Source: Amycolatopsis dendrobii (lineage in GTDB: Bacteria; Actinomycetota; Actinomycetes; Mycobacteriales; Pseudonocardiaceae). Taken from it: 64,000 nucleotides of DNA. The stretch is taken from contig NZ_JACGZW010000009.1 of the NCBI RefSeq assembly GCF_014145675.1, positions 434,001 through 498,000 on the forward strand, read 5' to 3'. The notes below the pieces were generated by a model. The model ran no database searches and had not been told where the DNA came from. It was given only the letters and a program-made list of their open reading frames with translations. Position numbers and translations under genes: made by a program. Below, one piece after another: positions 34,186-42,098 of this stretch; within the stretch, counting starts at the first letter, position 1, and every line of letters begins with the position of its first letter.

Positions 34186-34239
34186 GGGGTTAGACGGTAG
34201 CGCGCGTTCTCACCGGTTTCAATGGTTAGAATGAGTGGC

Positions 34240-34776
34240 ATGGATTGGGTGTTCGACGCTGGACGGCCGTGTCTGCACCTGGTGAACACGCTGCGCTCCC
34301 GGCATCTCCCCGAGGGCATCGAGCTGCTGACGGGCCCGGACGCACTGGCGGAATGGCTTGACCTGGCCGGATTCGGCCGCTTACGGGTGACCGCTGCCCA
34401 GTTGGCTGCTGCGAAGGGCCTGCGCGAGGCGGTGAACCGGCTGCTGACCGACAAACCGCTGGCCGCCGACGTCCGGCTGGTCAACGACGCGCTCGCGGCC
34501 GCCCCGGCACCGGACCGGCTGCTGGTGAAGGACGGTGTGCTGCGGCGGGAAGTGCCCCCTCCGGCGGACCCGGTAGCGACGGCGTTCGCCGTGCTGGCCG
34601 CTGACGCCGTCGACCTCGCTACCGGGGTAGAAGACATCCGCATCTGCTCGGCAGACGACTGTGGCCTGCGGTTTGTCGACACATCGCCTCGGCGGACGCG
34701 CCAGTGGTGCTCGATGTCCCGCTGCGGGAACCGGGCGAAGGCCCGAGCGCATTACGAGCGGACGAAGAACCGGTAA
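34240..34776 (+). CDS. ABATE/CGNR zinc-finger regulator
   Basis: 178 aa from ATG 34240. TAGAAT (34227-34232) ends seven bases before, so the transcript is probably leaderless. The N-terminal ABATE domain (LHLVNTLRSRHLPEGIELL) is a putative ligand-binding domain. The C-terminal CGNR treble clef has ICSADDCGLRFVDTS and WCSMSRCGNRAKARAHYER, giving four zinc cysteines and the signature CGNR. It is probably a transcription factor of the divergent hydrolase. It overlaps the convergent MpaB-like gene by 25 bp. A second member of the family is at 49888-50355. Confidence 0.82.
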   Translation: MDWVFDAGRPCLHLVNTLRSRHLPEGIELLTGPDALAEWLDLAGFGRLRVTAAQLAAAKGLREAVNRLLTDKPLAADVRLVNDALAAAPAPDRLLVKDGVLRREVPPPADPVATAFAVLAADAVDLATGVEDIRICSADDCGLRFVDTSPRRTRQWCSMSRCGNRAKARAHYERTKNR

Positions 34777-35621
34777 GCCCACGGGTGCGCGCGCAGCCAC
34801 ACGTTCAGCTTGCCGACCGATCTCATGAGGACGGTCCGCAGCGGCGGCGGTACCAAGGTGCCGAGAATTCTGGTCACGCGGCAGAATCGGGAAAACTCGC
34901 GTGCGTCCTCCTCCGTCCATTGCAGACCGAGTAGGGCGCGCAGCTCTGGTGGCAGTGTCGCGCGGATCAGGAACATCTGTGCGCTTGAGTATCCTTTTTG
35001 GAGTCTCGACCACCGCCGATCGGACATGCGGGAGAACGGTTTACGCACCGTGTCGATGGTCTCGAACAGCGTGCTGATCGTCTCGTTCGGACCGAACCCG
35101 GCGATCGTCTCCCGGTAGTACCGCTCGAAATCCGGCCAGGTCGGCGGCAGATCGCGCTCGCGCACACCGAGGATCCGGCCGATGCCGCACATCTGCGCGT
35201 AGTACTCGTCAAGCTCCGAAGCAGACAGTGGGCGGCCGAAGAACCGTTGTGCGTCAACGGGAGCCATTACCAGCGTCGCGTGCACCCACGCGTACGCGCC
35301 GGGATCGAGCGCGCTGTATCGACGGCCATCGGCGGTGCCGGTGAATGAGCGGTGCAGGTTCCGCAACCGTTCGGCCTCGACTTGAGCGCCCTTTGTCCCG
35401 CCGTAAACGTAAATCGACAGCGAAGCGACGGTGCGCATCAACCGGGTCCACGGGTCTTCGCGGTAGTCCGAATGATCCCGCACCCCGGCCGCGACGATCG
35501 GATGCGCGACCTGCAGTACGAGCACTTGTCCCGCGAGCAGCGCGTCGCGGAAGTCGCCGAAATAGCGCCAAGCCGCGGTACCGCGGACGACCGGCGGGGC
35601 CACGTCAGCCTCGCGCACCAT
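34752..35621 (-). CDS. MpaB/latex-clearing-like oxygenase (DUF2236)
   Basis: 289 aa. The family binds a heme or similar cofactor and includes the rubber oxygenase Lcp and MpaB. Typical segments are GDFRDALLAGQVLVLQVAHP near residue 25, and YAWVHATLVMAPVDAQRFFG. The role here is unknown. ATG 35621 overlaps the upstream TetR gene by 17 bp, making it the last gene of the amidase-TetR-MpaB operon. Confidence 0.75.
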   Translation of the reverse strand: MVREADVAPPVVRGTAAWRYFGDFRDALLAGQVLVLQVAHPIVAAGVRDHSDYREDPWTRLMRTVASLSIYVYGGTKGAQVEAERLRNLHRSFTGTADGRRYSALDPGAYAWVHATLVMAPVDAQRFFGRPLSASELDEYYAQMCGIGRILGVRERDLPPTWPDFERYYRETIAGFGPNETISTLFETIDTVRKPFSRMSDRRWSRLQKGYSSAQMFLIRATLPPELRALLGLQWTEEDAREFSRFCRVTRILGTLVPPPLRTVLMRSVGKLNVWLRAHPWAYRFFVRS

Positions 35622-36183
35622 GCAACAGCATCATCAACGGTTCGGCGGCCGGAACGTCCGTGCCAGTCGCGAGCCGACGCAACTGCAGCCCGGCGATCAG
35701 CGCGACCACCGGACCGGCCACCCGTTCCGGATCCGGCAGGCCGAGTGCGGTGAGGATCGTGATGGCCAATTCGTCATACGCGGCAAAGCATTTCGCGGAC
35801 GCTTCGTGCAATCCGGGGTCGCGCGCGGCTTGCAGGTACAGCTCGTGCGGCGCGAGTTCGTCCGTGCCGAACGGCAGCTGCTTGATCACGTGCTCCACGA
35901 CGGTCGCCGCTTGTTCGAGGCTCAAGCCCTGTTCCCGGTACGCCTCGACGATCCCCGCCAGTTTCGCCGTTTCCTCCTCGGCGAACAGCAGCATCGCCTC
36001 GCGCAGCAGTTCGGTCTGGCTCGGGAAGTGATAAGTCAGTGTGCCGAGCGAAACCCCGGCCGCGGCGACGATGCGCCGGTTGGTGAGCCCGCCGACGCCC
36101 TGTTCGCCGACCACTTTCAGGGTCGCGCGAAGGATCGCGTCGCGAGTGGTCACCACCCCGGCTCGGGACGTCGGTCCGGCCAT
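35605..36183 (-). CDS. TetR-family regulator
   Basis: 192 aa from ATG 36183. The HTH reads GGLTNRRIVAAAGVSLGTLTYHFPSQTELL at residues 33-62; the C-terminal domain is of TetR_C type. Its start lies inside the 3' end of the amidase gene (34-bp overlap) and its end overlaps the MpaB start, so all three are translationally linked. It probably represses its own operon through the palindrome at 37545-37560. Confidence 0.82.
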   Translation of the reverse strand: MAGPTSRAGVVTTRDAILRATLKVVGEQGVGGLTNRRIVAAAGVSLGTLTYHFPSQTELLREAMLLFAEEETAKLAGIVEAYREQGLSLEQAATVVEHVIKQLPFGTDELAPHELYLQAARDPGLHEASAKCFAAYDELAITILTALGLPDPERVAGPVVALIAGLQLRRLATGTDVPAAEPLMMLLHGARG

Positions 36184-37526
36184 CGCAGCTCCTCTTCCAG
36201 TTGCGCGGCAACGGAAATCAGCCGCTCCTCGGAATGCGACGGGCCGAGCAGCTGGGCGCCGAGCGGCAACCCGTCCGCGGTCAGCCCGGCGGGCACGTTC
36301 ACCCCGGGCCAGCCCAGCACGTTCCACGGCCAAGCGTACGGGCACGCGGCGATCATCGACTGGTCGGTCTGCCAGCCGGAAAGCCCGTCGAAGGAACCGA
36401 TCGGGGGCGGCGGGGTGGCAGTGGTCGGCGTGAGCAGGACGTCGATGTCGCCGAACATCCCGCCGATCCGGCGGCGCAGCACGGGTTCGAGCGCGCGGGC
36501 GAGTTTCAGCGCGGGCCCGGCGAGCAGGCCGCCTTGCTGGGCGTTGCTGCGAGTGCGCGGATCGAGCGCGGACGGCTCCGGCACGCGCCGGGCCCAATCC
36601 CGCACGCCGGTGAGCGAGCGGGGCAGGAAGGTGAGGCCGATCAGGCCGTATCCAGGTTCGACCGGAACGATTTCATGCCCCAGCCCGGCGAGCGTCTCGG
36701 CGGTTTCCCGCACCGCCGACTCGACGACTGGGTCGAGCCTGGTTTTGGTGGCGGTGAAGGGAATCCGGGTGGAAAGGCCGATCCGCAGCCGTCCTGGTTC
36801 GCGTTGGGCGGCGGCCTGGAACGAGGTGCCGGCGCCCGCGGTGACGTCGAGCAGGGTCGCCGCGTCGGCGACAGTCCGGGCGAGCGGGCCGAGCACGGTG
36901 AGGCCGTGGAAGAGTTCGCTGCCGGTCGGGATCCGGCCGCGCTGGGTTTTGATGCCCACCAGCCCGGTCCACGCAGCCGGGATGCGCACCGAACCCGCGC
37001 CGTCCGACCCGAGCGCGGCGGCCACGATCCCGGCCGCCACCGCCGCGGCGGATCCGCCGGACGACCCGCCCGGCGTGTGCCCGGGCTGCCACGGGTTGCG
37101 CGTCGCGCCGAAGGCGGTTCCCTCGGTGAACGGCCATTGGCCCAGCTCAGGCGTGTTGGTTTTGCCGATGATGACCGCGCCGGCCTGCTTGAGCTTCGCG
37201 ACCGCGGGCGCGTCCTCCGTCGCCGCCGGGAACTCGCCGGGGCAGCCGAACGCGGTGGGCAGGCCGACGATGTCCACGTCGTCCTTGATCGCGACTGGCA
37301 CCCCGAGCAATGGCGCGCGATCACCGTCGGCGCGGCGCTGATCAGCGTCGGCGGCCTCGGCGAGCGCGGCTTCGTCGCGCAGCACACGGAACGCGTTGAG
37401 CACGGGCTGGCTCGCGTGCGCCCGCTTGAGCGCGAGTTCGGTCAGCTCCACGGCCGTGATTTCGCCTGCTTCGAGCGCGGCGGCCTGGGCGGCAAGGGGC
37501 GTGAACTCTGTCGTCGCGGAAGGCAT
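36150..37526 (-). CDS. Amidase signature family hydrolase
   Basis: 458 aa from ATG 37526, with GGGGAG 9 nt upstream. Catalytic Lys in VPVAIKDDVDIVGLPT, cis-Ser in TPGGSSGGSAAAVAAG and nucleophile Ser in GSDGAGSVRIPAAW. It resembles the 6-aminohexanoate-cyclic-dimer-hydrolase-like branch of bacterial amidases; the substrate is unproven. First gene of the operon with a TetR regulator and an MpaB-like oxygenase, so the substrate may be an amide whose product is then oxidised. Confidence 0.83.
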   Translation of the reverse strand: MPSATTEFTPLAAQAAALEAGEITAVELTELALKRAHASQPVLNAFRVLRDEAALAEAADADQRRADGDRAPLLGVPVAIKDDVDIVGLPTAFGCPGEFPAATEDAPAVAKLKQAGAVIIGKTNTPELGQWPFTEGTAFGATRNPWQPGHTPGGSSGGSAAAVAAGIVAAALGSDGAGSVRIPAAWTGLVGIKTQRGRIPTGSELFHGLTVLGPLARTVADAATLLDVTAGAGTSFQAAAQREPGRLRIGLSTRIPFTATKTRLDPVVESAVRETAETLAGLGHEIVPVEPGYGLIGLTFLPRSLTGVRDWARRVPEPSALDPRTRSNAQQGGLLAGPALKLARALEPVLRRRIGGMFGDIDVLLTPTTATPPPPIGSFDGLSGWQTDQSMIAACPYAWPWNVLGWPGVNVPAGLTADGLPLGAQLLGPSHSEERLISVAAQLEEELRWPDRRPEPGW

Positions 37527-37544
37527 CAGCGGCTCCCCGTCCTC

Positions 37545-37560
37545 TCGTTCGCTCGAACGA
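37545..37560. promoter_or_regulatory. Candidate TetR operator
   Basis: TCGTTCGCTCGAACGA has 7-bp perfect arms and a 2-bp centre. It lies about 20 bp upstream of the amidase start codon, overlapping the likely promoter of the amidase-TetR-MpaB operon. Confidence 0.5.
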
Positions 37561-37616
37561 ACGTAGCATGGCGCGAGCCGGGAAAGCACCCCTGACCTCG
37601 GCCGCGAAGTTCGGGC

Positions 37617-38222
37617 ATGCTCGTAGTCGTGATCGATGACTTCGCGAAGGAGTACCTGCACAGCGACCTGAAAGAGGTCCGGCAGACGATGCTCCGCAAA
37701 CTCGACGGATTGTCCGAGTACGCGATTCGCCGCCCGCTGACCTCGACCGGAACCAACCTGCTCGGCCTGGTCAAGCACCTGGCGGTCGCCGAGGCCCGGT
37801 ACTTCGGCGAGGTTTTCGGACGTCCGTGTCCCGAGCCGGTTCCGCGGTGGGACGACCTCGAACAGCGCGGCCGCGACCTGTGGGCGACCGAGTACGAAAG
37901 CCGCGAGGAGATCACCAGCCGCTACCAGCGCGTCTGCGAACACTCCGACGCGACCATCGCCGCTCTCGCCATCGACTCGCCCGGCCACGTGCCGTGGTGG
38001 CCGCGGCCGGACGTGCTGTTGTTCAACGTCCTCGTCCACCTGCTGACCGAGACCAGCCGGCACGCCGGGCACGCCGACATCCTGCGCGAGCAGCTGGACG
38101 GCACGGTCGAGATGGACGCGGATGCCATGGCCAAAATCGGTCGGGACGCGGCGTTCTGGCAGGCCCGGCGAGCCGAAATCGAACGGGCAGCCAAGGCCGC
38201 GGACCCGGCCACGGCTGGATAA
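37617..38222 (+). CDS. DinB/DUF664 family protein
   Basis: 201 aa from ATG 37617; GTG 37629 is an alternative. DUF664 metal-binding four-helix bundle: LVKHLAVAEARYFGEVFGRP supplies the first His, and VLVHLLTETSRHAGHADILRE the paired His residues. Related DinB-fold proteins include mycothiol- and bacillithiol-dependent transferases, so a thiol-dependent detoxification role is possible but not shown. It is divergent from the amidase operon. Confidence 0.8.
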   Translation: MLVVVIDDFAKEYLHSDLKEVRQTMLRKLDGLSEYAIRRPLTSTGTNLLGLVKHLAVAEARYFGEVFGRPCPEPVPRWDDLEQRGRDLWATEYESREEITSRYQRVCEHSDATIAALAIDSPGHVPWWPRPDVLLFNVLVHLLTETSRHAGHADILREQLDGTVEMDADAMAKIGRDAAFWQARRAEIERAAKAADPATAG

Positions 38223-38270
38223 AGCCACCTAAACTGCACGTCACCAGCCCGGCCAGCGCACGGAGGATCG

Positions 38271-39299
38271 ATGACGTTCGACTTCGCCCGGTTCCCCGCC
38301 TTCGACGCCTTTCCGCGCGCCGGTCTCCACCACGGACCGACGCCGCTGGTCCCGGCTCCGCGGCTCGGCGAAGCGCTCGGCATCCCCCGGCTGCTGCTCA
38401 AGCGCGACGACGTCCATCCGCTCGGCGTCGGCGGCAACAAGCTGCGCAAACTCGACTTCCACCTCGGCGCGGCGCTCGCCGACGGCGTCGACACGGTGAT
38501 CACCTTCGGTGCGCTGCAGACCAACCACGGCCGGCAGACCGCCGCGGCGTGCGCCCGGCTTGGCTTGCGCTGCGAACTGGTGCTGATCGCTGAGGTGCCG
38601 CGCTCCGGCGACGCGTACGAGCGGTCCGGCAACGTCCCGCTCGACCTGCTCTTCGGCGCGCGGGTGCACATCTGCGCGTCCGACGCGGAAGCAGCCGCGA
38701 CGTACGAACGGCTGCTCGCCGAAGCAGCGGACGAGGGCCGGAGCGTTAGGACGGTCCCAGTCGGTGGGTCCGACCCGCTCGGCGTTCTTGGCTATGTGGA
38801 TGCCACTCGCGAGCTGGCTGTCCAGCTGGTGGAGCTGGGCCTGGACCAGGCCCGGATCGTCGGCCCGCACGCCAGCGGGGCAACGGCGGCCGGACTGGCA
38901 CTCGGTACGGAGTCGCTCGGTTCGCTCGACCTGGACATCGCCTGCGTCAGCCACCCGCTGAACGAGGCTGTGGACAACTTGTCCCAGCTCACCGCCGGGG
39001 CCGCGGAGTTGCTTGGGATCGAACCACCGAAGCTGGAGCACGTGTGGCTCAACGACACGACGATCGGCGAGGGCTACGGCATCCCGGCGTCGGGGACCTG
39101 GGAAGCGATCCGGTTGTTCGGCCGCACGGAAGGCGTGGTGCTCGACCCGGTCTACACCGGAAAAGCCGCCGCCGCCCTGGTGGAATGGGCGGCGGCGGGC
39201 CGGTATTCGCCCGAGGAGACCGTCGTGTTCCTGCACACCGGCGGGCTGCCCGGATTATTCGGTTACGCGCCCGAATTCATGGCCGAGGCGCGGAAGTAA
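38271..39299 (+). CDS. D-cysteine desulfhydrase / ACC deaminase-like PLP enzyme
   Basis: 342 aa from ATG 38271 with GGAGG upstream. Fold-type II PLP enzyme: Lys in GVGGNKLRKLDFHLG, TFGALQTNHGRQTAAAC as the substrate loop, and VFLHTGGLPGLFGY at the C terminus as the phosphate-binding glycine loop. The family includes D-cysteine desulfhydrase, ACC deaminase and L-cysteate sulfo-lyase. Residues deciding between them cannot be assigned with confidence. It overlaps the convergent DUF998 gene by 23 bp. Confidence 0.8.
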   Translation: MTFDFARFPAFDAFPRAGLHHGPTPLVPAPRLGEALGIPRLLLKRDDVHPLGVGGNKLRKLDFHLGAALADGVDTVITFGALQTNHGRQTAAACARLGLRCELVLIAEVPRSGDAYERSGNVPLDLLFGARVHICASDAEAAATYERLLAEAADEGRSVRTVPVGGSDPLGVLGYVDATRELAVQLVELGLDQARIVGPHASGATAAGLALGTESLGSLDLDIACVSHPLNEAVDNLSQLTAGAAELLGIEPPKLEHVWLNDTTIGEGYGIPASGTWEAIRLFGRTEGVVLDPVYTGKAAAALVEWAAAGRYSPEETVVFLHTGGLPGLFGYAPEFMAEARK

Positions 39300-39960
39300 C
39301 GAGCACCGCGGCACGAGCGGTTTCGGTCCGCACCGCGATCCGGAGCAGGACCAGCAACAGGGCGACATTCGCGATCAGCGTGAGCCGCTGCGTCGCGCCC
39401 ACCGGCAGCACCTCGGTGAGCACATGGAACGGCTGCACCCCGGCTTCGTCGAGGCGGACGAACAGGAAACTCACCGCGAACAGCCCGACCGCGGCGAGCC
39501 CGAACTTCAGCCAGCGCACCACGAACACGCGCTCCGCCGTGCCGCGCAACGGTTCCAGCATCGTGATCGCCGCGCCGGGCAGGCTCGCGAACGCGATCAG
39601 GCACGAGTACAGGTGGATGTCGCCGCTGAGCGGATTCGGGCTTTGCGGGTAACTGGCCGGAAAAACCGCGGCGACCGCCAACCCGAGCGCCCACAGCATG
39701 AGCAAAGCCTTGGTGCTGAACGTCATCGGCACGCCGCCGGCGATCAGCGCGCCGAGCACCGCGAGCGATCCGACGGCCACCGACAGCACGCTCGCCCCGA
39801 GCATGCCCTCCCCGCGGTCGGTGATCGTGTAGCTCGAAAGCGTGTCGTAGATCGGGTCGTGCGAGCTGATGATGTGCAGCACCGTGATCGTGAACAGCCC
39901 CCAGGCGATCGCAGCGAGCGCGGTCAGGCGCCATCCCCGGACGCCTCGTGAGTACCCCAT
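39277..39960 (-). CDS. DUF998 integral membrane protein
   Basis: 227 aa with about six transmembrane helices (LTALAAIAWGLFTITVLHII, MLGASVLSVAVGSLAVLGALIAG in part, LMLWALGLAVAAVFPA and others). HDPIYDTLSSYTITDRGEG between helices 1 and 2 is the typical DUF998 loop. No enzymatic activity is known for the family. Confidence 0.72.
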   Translation of the reverse strand: MGYSRGVRGWRLTALAAIAWGLFTITVLHIISSHDPIYDTLSSYTITDRGEGMLGASVLSVAVGSLAVLGALIAGGVPMTFSTKALLMLWALGLAVAAVFPASYPQSPNPLSGDIHLYSCLIAFASLPGAAITMLEPLRGTAERVFVVRWLKFGLAAVGLFAVSFLFVRLDEAGVQPFHVLTEVLPVGATQRLTLIANVALLLVLLRIAVRTETARAAVLVTSAPRP

Positions 39961-40019
39961 GTAGCCAGATTGGCCGCTCCGCGGCGTTTCGTGATCAGGG
40001 AAAACCCCTGATTCAGCCC

Positions 40020-40784
40020 CTACCCCGCGAAGTCGGCGAGGACGAGCACCTGGTCGTCGTGCCGTTTGGCGCGCGGCCAGCGGACGGCGTGCGGGTCGTC
40101 GTTCTCCGCGGCGCGCACTGCGTCCAGTACTGCTTCGGGGCCTTTGTTTTTGGCTAGCTGCAGGACTTCCGGCCAGGTGAAGATGCCGTACTCGTCGACT
40201 CCGATCGCGACGCCGTCGGTAGCGATGAGGACGGCGTTGACGTCCTTGCGGGGCCAGCTGCGGCGGACTGCTTTGCGGGCCGCGGAGGGGTCGGCTTCGG
40301 CTACCCAGAAGCCGTCTTCGGCGTTGCGCCGGCGGCGGACGTCCTTGCCGGTTTGCAGGAGGCCGTTGTTGCGCAGGGAGATCAGGCGGTCATCGGACAC
40401 TACGTCGGCGCCGAAGTGTCCAAAAGCGACGATGGGGCTGTCGGCCAGGACCAGTGCTTCGATTTCCTGGTCGCTCCAGCGGAGGATGGAGACGGTGCTG
40501 GAGGGGGAGTTTCCTGGCGTTAGGGCGTTGTTTTTGGCTACTGCGGCGATCGCGGTCGCCAGGGCGTCGCTGAGGTCTTGGTGGGGGGCTGTGCGTAGTT
40601 CTTGGGCCAGTTGGTCGCGGAGGAGGTGGGCGTACCAGCCGCCCGGGGGGAGGTCCGGGCTCGGGGAGGTGGCTCCGTCGAGGACCAGGATGGCTTGGTC
40701 CAGGAGGGCGACGTGGTCTTCGGTAGGGCGGGGGTGGCCGTCGGAACCGACTCCGGCTCGCTCGGCGGTCGAGATCTCGGGCAC
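40020..40784 (-). CDS. PP2C-like protein phosphatase
   Basis: 254 aa from GTG 40784. TACAGT ends six bases before it on the reverse strand, so the message is probably leaderless. PTEDHVALLDQAILVLDGAT is the metal-binding opening of PP2C phosphatases (Asp in the DGA motif), and AVLIATDGVAIGVDEYGIF resembles the second Asp-Gly motif. The catalytic set is degenerate compared with PstP, so it may be a pseudophosphatase or act on a narrow substrate. The upstream region contains dispersed repeats. Confidence 0.68.
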   Translation of the reverse strand: MPEISTAERAGVGSDGHPRPTEDHVALLDQAILVLDGATSPSPDLPPGGWYAHLLRDQLAQELRTAPHQDLSDALATAIAAVAKNNALTPGNSPSSTVSILRWSDQEIEALVLADSPIVAFGHFGADVVSDDRLISLRNNGLLQTGKDVRRRRNAEDGFWVAEADPSAARKAVRRSWPRKDVNAVLIATDGVAIGVDEYGIFTWPEVLQLAKNKGPEAVLDAVRAAENDDPHAVRWPRAKRHDDQVLVLADFAG

Positions 40785-40818
40785 TTGGTGACTGTAGCTC
40801 GGGTTGTGTTGGGCGGGG

Positions 40819-41003
40819 GCTCGTCGCCTGGCGGCGACATCGGCCCGATCTTGGGTTGCGTGGGGCACCCCGAAGTTTGATTGTGCTGACGGGCGGCGGG
40901 TGCTTGTCAAGGCGGGAAAGATGCCTTGACAAGCACCCGCCGCCCGCAGGGAGGCTTCGTATCGGGGTTGGGGGAAGGGCTGGGTGCCTCGTTGGTTGGG
41001 TGC
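40819..41003. repeat. Dispersed intergenic repeat, copy B, with hairpin insert
   Basis: The flanks match 12169-12284 closely. Between them is about 70 extra bp containing a 23-bp perfect inverted repeat (40891-40913 with 40923-40945, 9-nt loop). The pattern suggests either that a small palindromic element inserted here or that copy A lost it. Confidence 0.75.
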
Positions 41004-41036
41004 ACCGGCGCGGTTCGCGGTGGCTGGGGCTTGCGC

Positions 41037-41200
41037 CCCAATGTGGCGTTGGGTGCGTGGGATGCACCCAATGTGGCGTTCGGTGCGTGGGATGCACCCA
41101 ATGTGGCGTTGGGTGCGTGGGATGCACCCAATGTGGCGTTCGGTGCGTGGGATGCACCCAATGTGGCGTTCGGTGCGTGGAACGCACCCAATGTGGCATT
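41037..41200. repeat. 30-bp tandem repeat, 5.3 copies
   Basis: Unit: ATGTGGCGTTSGGTGCGTGG followed by GATGCACCCA (written in two parts), at 41041, 41071, 41101, 41131 and 41161 with a partial copy at 41191. Copies differ mainly at position 11 (G or C). Because the unit is a multiple of three, every frame stays open and yields ten-residue repeats such as NVALGAWDAP. These are likely artefacts unless the protein is shown. Confidence 0.85.
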
Positions 41201-41245
41201 GGGGGGGGGCATCCCGGCAGTGGGCGGAGGAGGGCGTGAGGGGAA

Positions 41246-41305
41246 TCCTGAGGGAAGGGTGGCCCTCGCGCACGCGAAAGCAGTGAAGGGGCCACTCGAG
41301 GACTG
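41246..41305. repeat. Degenerate palindromic element
   Basis: GGGTGGCCCTC and GTGAAGGGGCCAC flank a CGCGCACGCG centre; the arms resemble those at 12381-12427. It lies directly upstream of the promoter-operator at 41309. Confidence 0.35.
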
Positions 41306-41308
41306 GGG

Positions 41309-41349
41309 TGTCAACTCGGGTTGACAGGGGCGGCATGTCAACCTAGATT
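41309..41349 (+). promoter_or_regulatory. Palindromic promoter-operator of the second ClpN locus
   Basis: TTGACA (41321-41326) and TAGATT (41344-41349) are 17 bp apart and the -10 ends six bases before ATG 41356 (leaderless). GGTTGACA (41319-41326) and TGTCAACC (41336-41343) form an 8-bp perfect palindrome over the -35 and spacer. Another half-site, TGTCAACT, is at 41309-41316. This matches 24046-24092 in all elements. Confidence 0.75.
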
Positions 41350-41355
41350 GACATC

Positions 41356-41565
41356 ATGACGGAAGCGACGGATTTGGCCGCTCGCGCCGGTGACCGGGAT
41401 CCCCGGGTGGGGCTTCGGGCGGTGGCGGCGCTAAGGCGGTTGCTTGAGCAGTTGGAGGCGGTGCAGGTGCGCAGTGCGCGGATGCACGGCTGGTCTTGGC
41501 AGGACATCGCGGCCGAGTTGGGGGTCAGCCGGCAGGCCGTCCACAAGAAGTACGGGAGGCATTGA
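41356..41565 (+). CDS. Small HTH protein paired with a Clp-N gene
   Basis: 69 aa from ATG 41356. Helical N terminus (LRAVAALRRLLEQLEAVQV) followed by an HTH, WSWQDIAAELGVSRQAVHKKYG. It corresponds to the N-terminal module of the fused protein at 24095 (SWTDIGASMGVSKQAAQKRF). The TGA stop shares one base with the next ATG (TGATG), so the two genes are coupled. It likely binds the palindromic promoter and autoregulates. Confidence 0.78.
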   Translation: MTEATDLAARAGDRDPRVGLRAVAALRRLLEQLEAVQVRSARMHGWSWQDIAAELGVSRQAVHKKYGRH

Positions 41566-42098
41566 TGTTCGAGAAGTTCACCCATGACGCCCGGAGAGCG
41601 GTGGTCGAGGCGCAGGCCGCGGCGCATGAGGCGGGGGCTCGCGAGATTTCCGCGCAGGCGGTTTTCGCTGGGCTGGCGCGGATCGAGAACGGCGAGGCCG
41701 TGCGGTTGCTGCGGAACCTCGGGGTGTCGCGCGAGGACGTCTTCGCTGAGCTTGCCCGGGTGCGCCGACGCGGCGGGATCAGCGACGCCGATGCCGAAGC
41801 GCTCACTGAGTTCGGCATCGATGTTGATCAGATTGTCGAACGGGTCGAGCAGACGCATGGGCCGGGCGCGCTCGCTCAGGCGAGCCGGCCCACGCGGCGG
41901 AATCACTTGCCGTTCACCGAGGACGCGAAGAACGCGTTGCAGGCAAGCGTGCGGGAGGCGCATGAGCTTGGCGACAAACACCTGGGACAGGAGCATTTGC
42001 TGCTCGCGCTCGTGAAGCAGCGCGGTCCGGTCGCTGATTTCCTCGCGGCGCGCGGGATCGACTATCCGGCGGTCCGGCAGGCCGTCGGCAAGCGCTAA
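41565..42098 (+). CDS. Clp N-terminal domain protein
   Basis: 177 aa from ATG 41565. Two Clp-N repeats: FEKFTHDARRAVVEAQAAAHEAGAR in part with AVFAGLARI, and FTEDAKNALQASVREAHELG with LGQEHLLLALV. No ATPase domain. Together with the HTH gene it makes the split version of the protein at 24095-24817. The role, such as adaptor or inducer-sensing partner for the HTH protein, is unknown. It overlaps the convergent YczE gene by 4 bp. Confidence 0.8.
   Translation: MFEKFTHDARRAVVEAQAAAHEAGAREISAQAVFAGLARIENGEAVRLLRNLGVSREDVFAELARVRRRGGISDADAEALTEFGIDVDQIVERVEQTHGPGALAQASRPTRRNHLPFTEDAKNALQASVREAHELGDKHLGQEHLLLALVKQRGPVADFLAARGIDYPAVRQAVGKR

Noticed and set aside
37924..38671. Antisense ORFs overlapping DinB and the PLP enzyme
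   Set aside because: Codon bias follows the + strand genes; the reverse frames are shadows.
40907..41341. Open frames encoding ten-residue repeats (NATLGASHAP and similar)
   Set aside because: All frames are open because the DNA repeat is 30 bp long; no frame has a start with a Shine-Dalgarno or normal codon bias.
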